A DNA stretch of 64,000 nucleotides from Streptomyces sp. QL37 (lineage in GTDB: Bacteria; Actinomycetota; Actinomycetes; Streptomycetales; Streptomycetaceae). This document shows, in pieces, positions 41,727 to 51,066 of the stretch (the stretch's first letter is position 1; every line of letters starts with the position of its first letter). The stretch is taken from assembly GCF_002941025.1 (NCBI RefSeq), contig NZ_PTJS01000001.1, positions 2,976,001 through 3,040,000 on the forward strand, in the 5' to 3' direction. A program made the translations under genes and the position numbers. The notes below the pieces were generated by a model. That model made no database searches and was not told where the DNA came from. It worked only from the letters and a program-made list of their open reading frames with translations.

Positions 41727-44700
41727 TCATACGCCGGCCGGGGTGCCCTCCCCTATGCCCTCTCCTATGAAGGTGCGCCACAGCCGGGCGTACATGCCCT
41801 CCCTGGCCAGCAGCTCCGCGTGCGTGCCGTCCTCGGCGACCCTGCCCCGGTCCATCACCACGACCCGGTCGGCGCGCGCCGCCGTGGTCAGCCGGTGGGC
41901 CACCACCAGGGTGGTGCGCCGTCCGGCCAGCCGGTCGGTGGCCTGGTTGACCTGCGCCTCACTGGCCAGGTCGAGGGAGGCCGTCGCCTCGTCGAGCAGC
42001 AGGATGTCGGGGTCGACCAGTTCGGCGCGGGCCAGTGCGATCAGCTGGCGCTGGCCGGCCGAGAGATTGCGGCCCCGTTCGGCGACCTCGTGCAGATAGC
42101 CGTCCTCCAGGGTGGCGATCATGTCGTGCGCGCCGACGGCCCGCGCCGCCGCCTCCACCTGGGCGTCGGTGGCCTCCGGGAGCCCGTAGGCGATGGCGTC
42201 CCGGACCGTCCCCTCGAAGAGGTAGGCCTCCTGCGGCACGACCCCGAGCCGGTGCCGGTACGCGGTCCTGTCGAGCTGCCGCAGATCCGTGCCGTCCGCC
42301 GTGACCCGTCCGCTCGTCGGGTCGTAGAACCGGGCGACGAGCTTGACCAGCGTGGACTTGCCCGCCCCCGTCTCACCGACGAAGGCGACCGTCTGGCCCG
42401 CGGGGATCCGCAGGTCGATCCCGGTGAGGGCCTCCTCCTCGTCGGCGTAGGCGAACGAGACGTTCTCGAAGGCGATCTCGCCGCGCAGCGACGTCACGTC
42501 CACCGGCTCGTCGTGGTCGGCCGTGGAGGTCGGCTCGCGCAGGAGCTCCTGGATCCGGCCGAGGGAGACGGTGGCCTGCTGGTAGCCGTCGAAGACCTGG
42601 GACAGCTGCTGCACGGGCGCGAAGAACAGGTCGATGTAGAGGAGGTAGGCCACCAGCGCGCCCGTGGTCAGCGTGCCGTTGTCGACACGGCCGGCGCCGA
42701 CGATCAGCACGGCGGCCGCCGCGACCGAGGCCAGCAGCTGGACGAACGGGAAGTAGACCGAGATCAGCCACTGGCCGCGCACCCTGGCCTGACGGTAGTG
42801 GTCGCTGCGCGCGGCGAACCGCTCGGCGCCGTCCCGCTCGCGCCGGAACGCCTGGACGATCCGCAGACCGGAGACGGACTCCTGGAGGTCGGCGTTGACG
42901 ACGCTGACGCGCTCACGGGCGAGCTCGTACGCCTTGACGCTCTTGCGGCGGAAGAAGAACGTACCGACGATCAGCAGCGGCAGCGTCGCGAAGACGACCA
43001 GGGCCAGCTGGACGTCGAGGACGAGCAGCACGACCGTGATGCCGAAGAAGGTGACCATGGAGACGAAGGCGGTGACCAGGCCGGTCTGCAGGAAGGTGGA
43101 GAGCGCGTCCACATCCGTGGTCATCCGGGTCATGATCCGGCCGGTCAGCTCGCGCTCGTAGTAGTCGAGGCCGAGCCGCTGGAGCTGGGCGAAGATCTTG
43201 AGGCGCAGCGAGTACAGCACGCGTTCGCCGGTACGGCCCGTCATCCGGGTCTCACCGATCTGGGCCGTCCACTGCACGAGGACGGCCAGCAGACCGAGTC
43301 CGGCCGCCGCCCAGACCGCGCCGAGCGCCATCTTCGTGACGCCGTCGTCGATGCCGTGCCGGATCAGCACCGGCAGCAGCAGTCCCATGCCCGCGTCGAC
43401 GGCGACCAAGGCCAGGCTCACCAGCAGCGGGGCCCCGAAGCCGTGCAGCAGCCTGCGCAGGCCGTACGACTTCTCCGGTCGCACCGCGCTCGCCTCGTCG
43501 ATGCCGGGGGCGTCCGTGGCGGGCGGCAGCGCCTCGACCTGGGCGAGCAGCTCGGGGGTGGCGGGCATACCGGCGGCCGCGGCGTCGCGCCGCTCCTCCT
43601 TGCGGATCCACAGCCCGGGGGTGAGGCCGCGCTCGGCGTCGAACTCCGCGTCCAGCTCCTCCAGGAGCGCGCGGTCGTCCTCCGGTTCGGCGGTGACCGT
43701 CGGTCGGTGCCCGGGTGAGGTGCCGCCCATCTCGTCCGGGTCGGTGAGCAGCCGGCGGTAGAGCGCCGAGCGGCGTTCCAGTTCCGCGTGCGTGCCGATG
43801 TCGGCGAGCCGCCCCTGGTCGAGGACGGCGATGCGGTCGGCGAGGCCGAGCGTGGACCTGCGGTGAGCTATCAGCAGGGTCGTGCGGCCCTCCATGACCT
43901 GGGCCAGGACCTCGTGGATCTCGTGTTCGACCCGGGCGTCGACGGCGGAGGTGGCGTCGTCGAGGAGCAGTAGGCGGGGGTCGGTGAGGATGGCGCGGGC
44001 GAGCGCGACGCGCTGGCGCTGTCCGCCGGAGAGGGTGAGCCCGTGCTCACCGACCTTGGTGTCGTACCCGTCGGGCAGCTCGGAGATGAAGCCGTGCGCC
44101 TGGGCGGCGCGCGCGGCGCGTTCGATCTGCTCCTGGGTGGCGCCCGGGTATCCGTACGCGATGTTGGCGCCGACGGACTCGGAGAAGAGGAAGCTGTCCT
44201 CCGGTACGAGCCCGATGGCGGCCCGCAGCGAGTCCTGGGTCAGCTCACGGACGTCGTGGCCACCGACCAGGACGGCTCCGTGAGACACGTCGTAGAAGCG
44301 GGGCAGCAGGAGCGAGACGGTGGACTTGCCGCTGCCGGAGGCTCCGACGACGGCGACGGTCTCGCCCGGTTCGATGGTGAGGGAGAAGCCGTCCAGGACC
44401 GGCCGGTCGTCGGAGTAGCCGAAGCGGACGTCGTCGAACTCGACGCTCGCGGGGGCGTCGGCCGGAAGCGTCTTGGTGCCGTCCTCCATGGAGGGCTCGG
44501 TGTCGATGAGCTCCAGGACGCGCTCCACGCCGGCGCGGGCCTGCTGGCCGACGGTCAGCACCATGGCGAGCATCCGGACCGGGCCGACGAGCTGGGCGAG
44601 ATAGGTGGAGAAGGCGACGAACGTGCCGAGCGTGATCTCGCCCCGGGTGGCGAGCCAGCCGCCGAGGGCCAGCATCGCGACCTGGCCGAGCGCGGGGACG

Positions 44701-45497
44701 GCCTGGAGCGCCGGGGTGTAGCGGGAGTTCAGCCGGATGGTGCGCAGACGGCCCGCGAAGAGCCTGCGGCTGACCTCGCGGAGCTTGCCGGTCTCCTGCT
44801 CCTCCTGGCCGAACCCCTTGACGACCCGGACGCCCGAGACGGCGCCGTCGACCACTCCGGCGACGGCGGCGGCCTGGCTCTGGGCGTACCAGGTGGCCGG
44901 GAAGAGGCGCGCCTTGGAGCGGCGGGCGATGAACCACAGCGCGGGGGCGACGGCGAGGGCGACGAGGGTCAGGGGCAGCGAGAGCCACGCCATGATCACC
45001 AGGGAGATGAGGAAGAGCAGGATGTTCCCGATGGTCATCGGGAGCATGAAGAGGAGGCTCTGGATCAGTTGCAGGTCGCTGGTGGCCCGCCCGACGACCT
45101 GCCCGGTGGAGAGCTCGTCCTGCCGCTTCCCGTCGAGCCGGGTGAGGGTGCCGTACATCTCGGTCCGCAGGTCGTGCTGGACGTCCAGGGCGAGCCGCCC
45201 GCCGTAGTAGCGGCGGACGAAGGTGGAGATGTAGACGAGGAGGGCCGCCCCGATGAGCAGGCCCGTCCACACGCCGAGGGAACGGGTGTGGCTGCCGACG
45301 ACGTCGTCGATGATCACCTTGGTGATGAGGGGGACGACCGCCATCACGGCCATGCCCGCGAGCGACGAGCCCAGCGCCAGCACGACGTTGCGCCGGTAGC
45401 GCCAGGCGTATCCGCTCAGCCGCCGGCCCCACCCCTGTGTCCCGGGGTCCTGTGTCCCGGGGTCCTGCGTCTCCGCGCCCTGTTTCTCCGCGCCCAC
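41727..45497 (-). CDS. Fused ABC exporter, two MsbA-type halves in one chain
   Basis: This 1256-aa protein has two copies of a six-helix transmembrane domain plus ATPase. The first ATPase has GASGSGKST and LSGGQRQRVALARA; the second has GETGAGKST and LSAGQRQLIALARA, both followed by LLLDDATS/LLLDEATAS. Actinobacterial homologues are often two separate half-transporters; here they are joined by a linker of about 120 residues rich in acidic residues. I chose GTG 45497 because AGGAGG lies five bases upstream; the frame is open for 18 codons before it. It is a multidrug or lipid exporter of unknown substrate. A DPGTQ-type repeat sits in the N-terminal tail. Confidence 0.9.
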   Translation of the reverse strand: MGAEKQGAETQDPGTQDPGTQGWGRRLSGYAWRYRRNVVLALGSSLAGMAVMAVVPLITKVIIDDVVGSHTRSLGVWTGLLIGAALLVYISTFVRRYYGGRLALDVQHDLRTEMYGTLTRLDGKRQDELSTGQVVGRATSDLQLIQSLLFMLPMTIGNILLFLISLVIMAWLSLPLTLVALAVAPALWFIARRSKARLFPATWYAQSQAAAVAGVVDGAVSGVRVVKGFGQEEQETGKLREVSRRLFAGRLRTIRLNSRYTPALQAVPALGQVAMLALGGWLATRGEITLGTFVAFSTYLAQLVGPVRMLAMVLTVGQQARAGVERVLELIDTEPSMEDGTKTLPADAPASVEFDDVRFGYSDDRPVLDGFSLTIEPGETVAVVGASGSGKSTVSLLLPRFYDVSHGAVLVGGHDVRELTQDSLRAAIGLVPEDSFLFSESVGANIAYGYPGATQEQIERAARAAQAHGFISELPDGYDTKVGEHGLTLSGGQRQRVALARAILTDPRLLLLDDATSAVDARVEHEIHEVLAQVMEGRTTLLIAHRRSTLGLADRIAVLDQGRLADIGTHAELERRSALYRRLLTDPDEMGGTSPGHRPTVTAEPEDDRALLEELDAEFDAERGLTPGLWIRKEERRDAAAAGMPATPELLAQVEALPPATDAPGIDEASAVRPEKSYGLRRLLHGFGAPLLVSLALVAVDAGMGLLLPVLIRHGIDDGVTKMALGAVWAAAGLGLLAVLVQWTAQIGETRMTGRTGERVLYSLRLKIFAQLQRLGLDYYERELTGRIMTRMTTDVDALSTFLQTGLVTAFVSMVTFFGITVVLLVLDVQLALVVFATLPLLIVGTFFFRRKSVKAYELARERVSVVNADLQESVSGLRIVQAFRRERDGAERFAARSDHYRQARVRGQWLISVYFPFVQLLASVAAAAVLIVGAGRVDNGTLTTGALVAYLLYIDLFFAPVQQLSQVFDGYQQATVSLGRIQELLREPTSTADHDEPVDVTSLRGEIAFENVSFAYADEEEALTGIDLRIPAGQTVAFVGETGAGKSTLVKLVARFYDPTSGRVTADGTDLRQLDRTAYRHRLGVVPQEAYLFEGTVRDAIAYGLPEATDAQVEAAARAVGAHDMIATLEDGYLHEVAERGRNLSAGQRQLIALARAELVDPDILLLDEATASLDLASEAQVNQATDRLAGRRTTLVVAHRLTTAARADRVVVMDRGRVAEDGTHAELLAREGMYARLWRTFIGEGIGEGTPAGV

Positions 45498-45654
45498 GCG
45501 TGCCTCCTGTGTCGCCCCGTCGCCCCGCCTGGGCCTACCGCAAGACTCCAACGCGGTCGGCCGAAGATTTCATCCTCCCGCAACAATTCTCGGCCGATGG
45601 GCGTATCCGGGGGCCGATGGTCCTAGGACTCGGGCGGCAGCGGCGGCGGGGCGC

Positions 45655-46518
45655 TCAGCGGGTGGCGGGCCCGATGTCCTTGTGGACGGCCTTGGAGACG
45701 GCCTGAATCGTGTCGATGCCGTCCTCCATCGTCTTGTTGTCCTGCGTGAGCACGGTGATCACGTAGTCGTGGCCCTTGCCGCTGAACGCGCCGACGCTGT
45801 GCACGCGCCAGCCGTGGGTGGACCGCTCCAGCCAGCCGTTCTTGAGCTGGACCGTCGCGTCGCCGGGGGCACCGGCCGGAACGCCCCAGCGCTGTTCCGG
45901 CACGACCTCGCGCATCCGGTCCAGGACGAAGGTCCGCGAGCTGTCGTCGAGGACCTTGTTCCTGGCCGTCACCAACGTCAGCAGACGCTGTTCGTCGTGA
46001 GCGGTGATCTGGGTCAGCCCCCATGCGCCCTTGGCGTCCAGTGCCGTACGGGTCATTCCCGCCGCCTTGAGGAATCCCTTGACCTTCGCGGGGCCGAGCT
46101 TGTCCCACAGCTCAGTGGTCGCGTCGTTGTCCGACTCGGTGATCATGGCTGTGGAGAGCTTGCTCTCGTGCGGGGTGAGCCGCCGGTCCGTCTTCTGCGC
46201 GTCCCAGAGCAGGGCGGCGAGGACCGTGACCTTGACCACGCTCGCCGAGTCCACCTGCTGGGCGGGCCGCAGTGTGCAGCTCGTGTGCGTCCGGTGGTCC
46301 TGCACCGCCAGGGCGGTGGTGGACCTGTGCCCCTTGAGGGCCGCGGTGATGTCCTTGGACATCTTCGCGGCGAGCCCGGCCCGGTCCGACTCGCAGGAGA
46401 CGGCGGGTGCCGGAGCCGCGGCGGCGGGCGACGCGACGGCCGCCGGGGCGAGAGCGCCACCGATCAGGGCGGCGCCGAGCGCGGCGCGGGCGTACCGGGT
46501 CATCCTCTGGTGAGTCAT
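45655..46518 (-). CDS. Class A beta-lactamase-like serine hydrolase, secreted
   Basis: This 287-aa protein has a Sec signal (ALGAALIGGALAPAAVASPAA). SASVVKV gives Ser93-x-x-Lys96, and TESDND carries Ser-Asp-Asn at 129-131, the second conserved box. The third box is atypical: there is LKNGWLER where KTG is expected. The Glu of the omega loop is not obvious. It may be a D,D-peptidase or esterase-like relative and not an antibiotic-hydrolysing beta-lactamase. The ATG at 46518 follows GGAGGAC. Confidence 0.8.
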   Translation of the reverse strand: MTHQRMTRYARAALGAALIGGALAPAAVASPAAAAPAPAVSCESDRAGLAAKMSKDITAALKGHRSTTALAVQDHRTHTSCTLRPAQQVDSASVVKVTVLAALLWDAQKTDRRLTPHESKLSTAMITESDNDATTELWDKLGPAKVKGFLKAAGMTRTALDAKGAWGLTQITAHDEQRLLTLVTARNKVLDDSSRTFVLDRMREVVPEQRWGVPAGAPGDATVQLKNGWLERSTHGWRVHSVGAFSGKGHDYVITVLTQDNKTMEDGIDTIQAVSKAVHKDIGPATR

Positions 46519-46689
46519 ACCGTCCTCCGCACTGTCTCGTCGGTCTCCCCTGCGGAGCACCCGGACATGATGCGCGGAACGGACAGAACGGGCTATGGCC
46601 TGGGACACAGGCGGGCGGGCGCGCCCCCGCTCCGGTCCCGCGCCGCAAGACCTCCGGGCGGGCCCCGGTGACCGACGCCACGCCGCTCT

Positions 46690-46723
46690 CCCCCTCCGGT
46701 CCCGGCGCCGGGACCGGAGGGGG
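46690..46723. terminator. 34-bp perfect palindrome terminator
   Basis: CCCCCTCCGGTCCCGGC at 46690-46706 is exactly mirrored by 46707-46723. It starts seven bases beyond the stop of the thiamine-diphosphate enzyme gene (minus strand) and should form a very stable hairpin that ends that transcript. Confidence 0.75.
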
Positions 46724-46729
46724 CCGGGC

Positions 46730-48412
46730 TCAGAGGTGCGTCGGCTCGAACATCTTCAGCAGCGCGGGGAGCACGACGACCGCGGGCCCCGGGGCGGCCA
46801 GGGCCTTGCCGAGGTCGGCGGCCAGGGTCTCCGGCGTCGTACGGACCGCGGGGACGCCGAAGGACTCGGCGAGGGCGACGAAGTCCGGGCGGGAGAGTTC
46901 GGTCGCCGTGGCCTCGCCAAAGGCGCCCGTCATGTACTCCCGCAGGATGCCGTAGCCCCCGTCGTCGACGATCAGCCAGGTGACGGGCAGGTCGTACTGC
47001 CGCACGGTGGCGAGCTCGGCGATCGAGTACATCGCGCCGCCGTCGCCGGAGACCGCGAGCACCGGCTTCGTCGGGTCGGCGGCGGCGGCGCCGATCGCGG
47101 CGGGGAAGCCGTAGCCGAGGCCGCCCGCGCCCTGGGCCGAGTGCATCGTGTTCGGACGGCGGGCGTCGAAGGCGGACCAGGCCCAGTAGGCGAGGATCGT
47201 CATGTCCCAGAAGCTGGGCGAGGTGTCGGGCAGCGCCTCGCGGACCGAGGCCAGCACCTGCTGCTCCAGCGTGAGGTCCTGTGCCGCGATGCGCTCGTGG
47301 ACCTTCTCCAGCAGCTCCCGGACGCGCTCCGGCGCGGTGTCGTCCTCGCGGGGCTCCACGGCGTCCAGGAGGTCGGCGAGGGCCTCGCGGGCATCGGAGT
47401 GGATACCGAGCGCGGGGTGGTTGGACTCCAGCTTCCCGGCGTCGGCCTCGATCTGGATGACCCGGCCGCGCGGGGCGAACGTGTGGTAGTTCGAGGAGAG
47501 CTCGCCCAGTCCGGAGCCGACGACCAGCAGCACGTCCGCGGACTCCAGGAAGTCCGTGGTGTGCCGGTCCTCCAGCCAGGACCGGAGCGAGAGCGGGTGC
47601 TCCCAGGGGAAGGCGCCCTTGCCTCCGAAGGTGGTGACGACCGGGGCGTTGATCTTCTCCGCGAGCGCGCGCAGCTTGCCGGAGGCGTCGGAGCGTACGA
47701 CTCCGCCGCCCGCGATGACCGCCGGACGCTCGGCGTTCGAGAGCAGGTGGGCGGCCGCGAGCGTCAGCTCCGGTCGCGGATACAGCTCACGCGGGGTGGC
47801 GTCGAGCGCGCTGACGGCGGGCAGGACGGTCTCGGCGAGGAGCACGTCCTGCGGGATCTCGACCCAGACCGGGCCGTGCGGGGCGGTCAGCGCGGATTCC
47901 CAGGCCGCGGCGATCGCGGAGGGGACCTGTGAGGCCGTGCGCACGGTGTGCACGGACTTCACGATGTCGCGGAAGGACGCCTTCTGGTCGCGGAGTTCGT
48001 GCAGATAGCCGTGGCGGCCGCCACCGAGCCCGGCGGTGGGGATCTGGCTGGAGATCGCCAGCACGGGCGCCGACGCGGCCGACGCCTCCTGGAGCGCGGC
48101 CAGGGAGGTCAGGGCCCCCGGACCGGTGGAGAGGAGCAGGGGCGCCACCTCACCGGTGATCCGGCCGTAGGCGTCGGCGGCGAAGCCCGCGTTGTTCTCG
48201 ACGCGCAGTCCGACGTACGAGAGCGAGGAGCGGCGCAGCGCGTCGAACATGCCGAGCGCGTGCTGGCCGGGCAGCCCGAAGACGGTGGTGGCGCCGAGGC
48301 CCTGGAGGGTCTCGACGACGAGGTCGCCGCCGTTGCGTCCGGGCGGAGGGTTCAGCGCCGCCTCGGCCTGCGCGGCGGTGAGCTGCGGCCGGTCGTCGTG
48401 GTCGTGACTCAC
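46730..48412 (-). CDS. Thiamine-diphosphate-dependent enzyme, acetolactate-synthase-like
   Basis: This 560-aa enzyme has the PYR, central and PP domains of the acetolactate synthase/benzoylformate decarboxylase family. Glu in [10 protein letters not shown] is the PYR-domain residue that activates the cofactor; [20 protein letters not shown] is the metal/diphosphate motif. It decarboxylates or ligates a 2-oxo acid; the substrate is not evident. The GTG start overlaps the agmatinase stop (GTGA), so it is co-translated with agmatinase and probably acts on a product of guanidino or polyamine catabolism. Confidence 0.88.
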   Translation of the reverse strand: MSHDHDDRPQLTAAQAEAALNPPPGRNGGDLVVETLQGLGATTVFGLPGQHALGMFDALRRSSLSYVGLRVENNAGFAADAYGRITGEVAPLLLSTGPGALTSLAALQEASAASAPVLAISSQIPTAGLGGGRHGYLHELRDQKASFRDIVKSVHTVRTASQVPSAIAAAWESALTAPHGPVWVEIPQDVLLAETVLPAVSALDATPRELYPRPELTLAAAHLLSNAERPAVIAGGGVVRSDASGKLRALAEKINAPVVTTFGGKGAFPWEHPLSLRSWLEDRHTTDFLESADVLLVVGSGLGELSSNYHTFAPRGRVIQIEADAGKLESNHPALGIHSDAREALADLLDAVEPREDDTAPERVRELLEKVHERIAAQDLTLEQQVLASVREALPDTSPSFWDMTILAYWAWSAFDARRPNTMHSAQGAGGLGYGFPAAIGAAAADPTKPVLAVSGDGGAMYSIAELATVRQYDLPVTWLIVDDGGYGILREYMTGAFGEATATELSRPDFVALAESFGVPAVRTTPETLAADLGKALAAPGPAVVVLPALLKMFEPTHL

Positions 48413-49377
48413 TGGGTGCGGCCCTCCGCGATCTGGCGGGACATGATCGTCGTCAGCTCGTACGCCGTGTGCGAGGCGGCGACGGAGGTGATCTCGGCGT
48501 GATCGTACGCCGGGGCGACCTCGACCAGGTCCGCCGAGACGAGGTGGCAGGAGGAGAGCCCGCGGAGGATCTCCAGGAGCTCGCGCGAGGTGAGGCCGCC
48601 GGCCTCCGGGGTGCCGGTGCCGGGGGCGTGTGCCGGGTCGAGCACGTCGATGTCGATGGAGATGTAGAGCGGCCGGTCGCCGATGCGCTGCCGCAGCTGG
48701 TCGGCGATCTCGTCGACGCCGCGCCGCATGACGTCGGCGGAGGTGACGATGCCGAAGCCCATCTTGGCGTCGTCGGTGAGGTCCTGCTTGCCGTACAGCG
48801 GGCCGCGCGTGCCGACGTGGGAGAGCGCCTCGGTGTCGAGGATGCCCTCCTCGACGGCGCGGCGGAACGGGGTGCCGTGGGTGTACTCGGCGCCGAAGTA
48901 GGTGTCCCAGGTGTCCAGGTGGGCGTCGAAGTGGAGCAGGGCGACGGGGCCGTGCTTCTTGGCGACGGACCGCAGCAGGGGCAGCGCGATGGTGTGGTCG
49001 CCGCCGAGCGTCATCAGCCGGGCACCGGTGGAGAGCAGGTCGTCGGCGGCTGCCTCGACGGTCTCGACGGCCTCGTTGATGTTGAAGGGGTTGGCGGCGA
49101 TGTCACCCGCGTCGGCGACCTGGGCGAGGGCGAAGGGGGAGGCGTCCTGCGCCGGGTTGTAGGGGCGCAGGAGGCGCGAGGCCTCCCGGATCGCGTTGCC
49201 GCCGAAGCGGGCGCCGGGGCGGTAGGAGACGCCGCTGTCGAAGGGCACGCCGACCACGGCGACGTCGGCGGAGCCGACCTCGTCGAGCCGGGGCAGCCGG
49301 GCGAACGTCGCGGGTCCGGCGTACCGCGGGACGCGGGAGGAGTCGACGGGTCCGCGCGGCGATTCGTTGCTGCTCAT
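48409..49377 (-). CDS. speB: Agmatinase / ureohydrolase
   Basis: This 322-aa ureohydrolase has all manganese ligands: [19 protein letters not shown] and [28 protein letters not shown] near the N terminus fits the agmatinase/guanidinobutyrase group. It hydrolyses agmatine or another guanidino compound to urea and an amine. I chose ATG 49377 (MSSNESPRG); two further in-frame ATGs lie within 48 bases upstream. It is in an operon with the thiamine enzyme; the symporter upstream and the PucR regulator suggest nitrogen scavenging. The gene symbol is by family only. Confidence 0.88.
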   Translation of the reverse strand: MSSNESPRGPVDSSRVPRYAGPATFARLPRLDEVGSADVAVVGVPFDSGVSYRPGARFGGNAIREASRLLRPYNPAQDASPFALAQVADAGDIAANPFNINEAVETVEAAADDLLSTGARLMTLGGDHTIALPLLRSVAKKHGPVALLHFDAHLDTWDTYFGAEYTHGTPFRRAVEEGILDTEALSHVGTRGPLYGKQDLTDDAKMGFGIVTSADVMRRGVDEIADQLRQRIGDRPLYISIDIDVLDPAHAPGTGTPEAGGLTSRELLEILRGLSSCHLVSADLVEVAPAYDHAEITSVAASHTAYELTTIMSRQIAEGRTQ

Positions 49378-49479
49378 GGGTGCGGGTGCCTTTCGTTGTG
49401 CCATGCGCGCCTTGTGGGCGTTCATACGGTGTTCAGTCTGCCAGGGGCCCGTTCCGGCCCCCGCGTCGGTGACGGGCGG

Positions 49480-50943
49480 TCAGACGGTGACCGGGTCCGG
49501 GGTGGCCGCGTCGTCGGTCCCCCGCCCCGCCAGGCGCTCACGCCAGGCGGACAGCACGGCCGGGTCGGTCGGCTTCGTGGCGAGCGAGACGACGACGTAC
49601 ACCGCGAGGGACGCGATCAGCCCGTAGTAGACCGGCTCGTTGGCGAGGATTCCGTAGGCGGCCATCAGCCCGATCACCGCGACACCGCCGACGGCCACGG
49701 CCGCCAGCGCGCCCGCCGCGGTGCCCCGGCGCCAGAGCAGGCCCCCGAGGATCGGCACCAGCAGCCCGCCGACCAGCAGGTTGTAGGCGACGGTCAGCGC
49801 CTCGACGACGTCGTTGAGCGCGATGGCGATCACGATGACGGCGAGGCCCATGATGAGGATGAAGGCCCGGTTGCCCTTCACCTCGTCCCGCTCCTCGCCG
49901 CCTCCCTTGGCGACCACGCCCCGCAGTCGCGACCAGATGTCGTTGTTGGCCACGGTCGCGCAGGCGATCAGGGCGCCGGAGGAGGTGGACATCACCGCGG
50001 CGAGCGCGGCGGCCAGCACCAGTCACCGGACGCCGACCGGCAGTTCGTCCTTCACGATCGTCGCGAAGGCGGCGTCGGCGCTGGGCAGCTTCGGGTACAT
50101 CACCTTGGCCGCCGTCCCGATGACGGCACCGGCGACGGCGTAGACCAGACAGTACGTACCGGCGACGGTGCCGCCCCAGCGTGCCGTGCGGTCGCTGCGC
50201 GCGGTGAACACGCGCTGCCAGATGTCCTGGCCGATCAGCATGCCGAAGGTGTAGATCAGGACGTACGTGAAGATCGTCTCGCCGCCTATGCCCAGCGGGT
50301 CGAAGTACTCCGTCGGCAGCTTCGCCTTCATCTCGCTGAAGCCGCCGGCCTTGACGACGGCGATCGGCAGGAGCAGCAGCAGGACGCCGATCGTCTTGAC
50401 GACGAACTGCACCATGTCGGTGATCGTGATCGACCACATGCCGCCGAGCGTCGAGTACGCGACGACGATGGTGCCGCCGAGGATGATCGCGACGGTCCGG
50501 TTCACGTCGAACAGGACGTCGAAGATGGTGGCGTAGGCGATGGTCGAGGTGACCGCGAGCATCAGCGTGTACGCCCACATGACGACACCGGAGATGACCC
50601 CGGCCCGGCCGCCGTAGCGCAGGTCGAGCATCTCGGAGACGGTGTAGACCTTCAGCCGGGCGATGCGCGCGGAGAAGAAGACGGACAGGGCCAGCAGCCC
50701 GAGGCCGATCGTGAAGACCATCCAGGCGCCGGAGAGGCCGTACTGGTAGCCGAGGCCGACGCCGCCGATGGTCGAGGCACCGCCGAGGACGATCGCGGCC
50801 ATGGTCCCGGAGTACATCCAGGGGCCGAGCCGTCGTCCGGCGACCAGGAACTCGCTCTTGGACTTGGCGCGGCGCATGCCCCACCAGCCCATGGCGAGCA
50901 TGCCGGCCAGATAGACCACGATCACCGCGTAGTCGACAGCCAT
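49480..50943 (-). pseudogene. Sodium:solute symporter interrupted by an in-frame TGA
   Basis: Both parts read in the same frame and together make a normal SSS-family symporter of about 487 residues. The first 306 codons run from ATG 50943 (GGAGGAAAG upstream) through MAVDYAVIVVYLAGMLAMGW. A TGA at 50025-50023 interrupts between VGVR and LVLAAALAAVMSTSSGA, and the reading frame continues to the natural end. The interruption falls in a transmembrane helix that is well conserved in the family, where a Gly or Trp codon would be expected. It is therefore a recent nonsense mutation, a sequencing error, or (less likely) readthrough. The intact gene would import a nitrogenous solute for the agmatinase operon downstream. 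Confidence 0.85.
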
Positions 50944-51049
50944 GGGCTTTCCTCCGTCTCGGTTCCGCTCAGGGGGTGTGGTGTTGAAGACGGTAGGTGG
51001 CCGGAAGCCGACGCTGAAGTGTACGTTTCCTCCATCCTCACGAAGCTGA

Positions 51050-51066
51050 ATGGATGGACCATCCAT
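51050..51066. promoter_or_regulatory. 17-bp perfect palindrome at the PucR start
   Basis: ATGGATGG, one A, CCATCCAT form an exact dyad that ends on the PucR start codon and faces the divergent symporter gene. It is a good candidate for the PucR operator controlling both genes. Confidence 0.55.

Noticed and set aside
45655..46518. A true antibiotic-hydrolysing class A beta-lactamase
   Set aside because: The first two boxes are present but the KTG box and omega-loop Glu are not clear, so resistance is not claimed.
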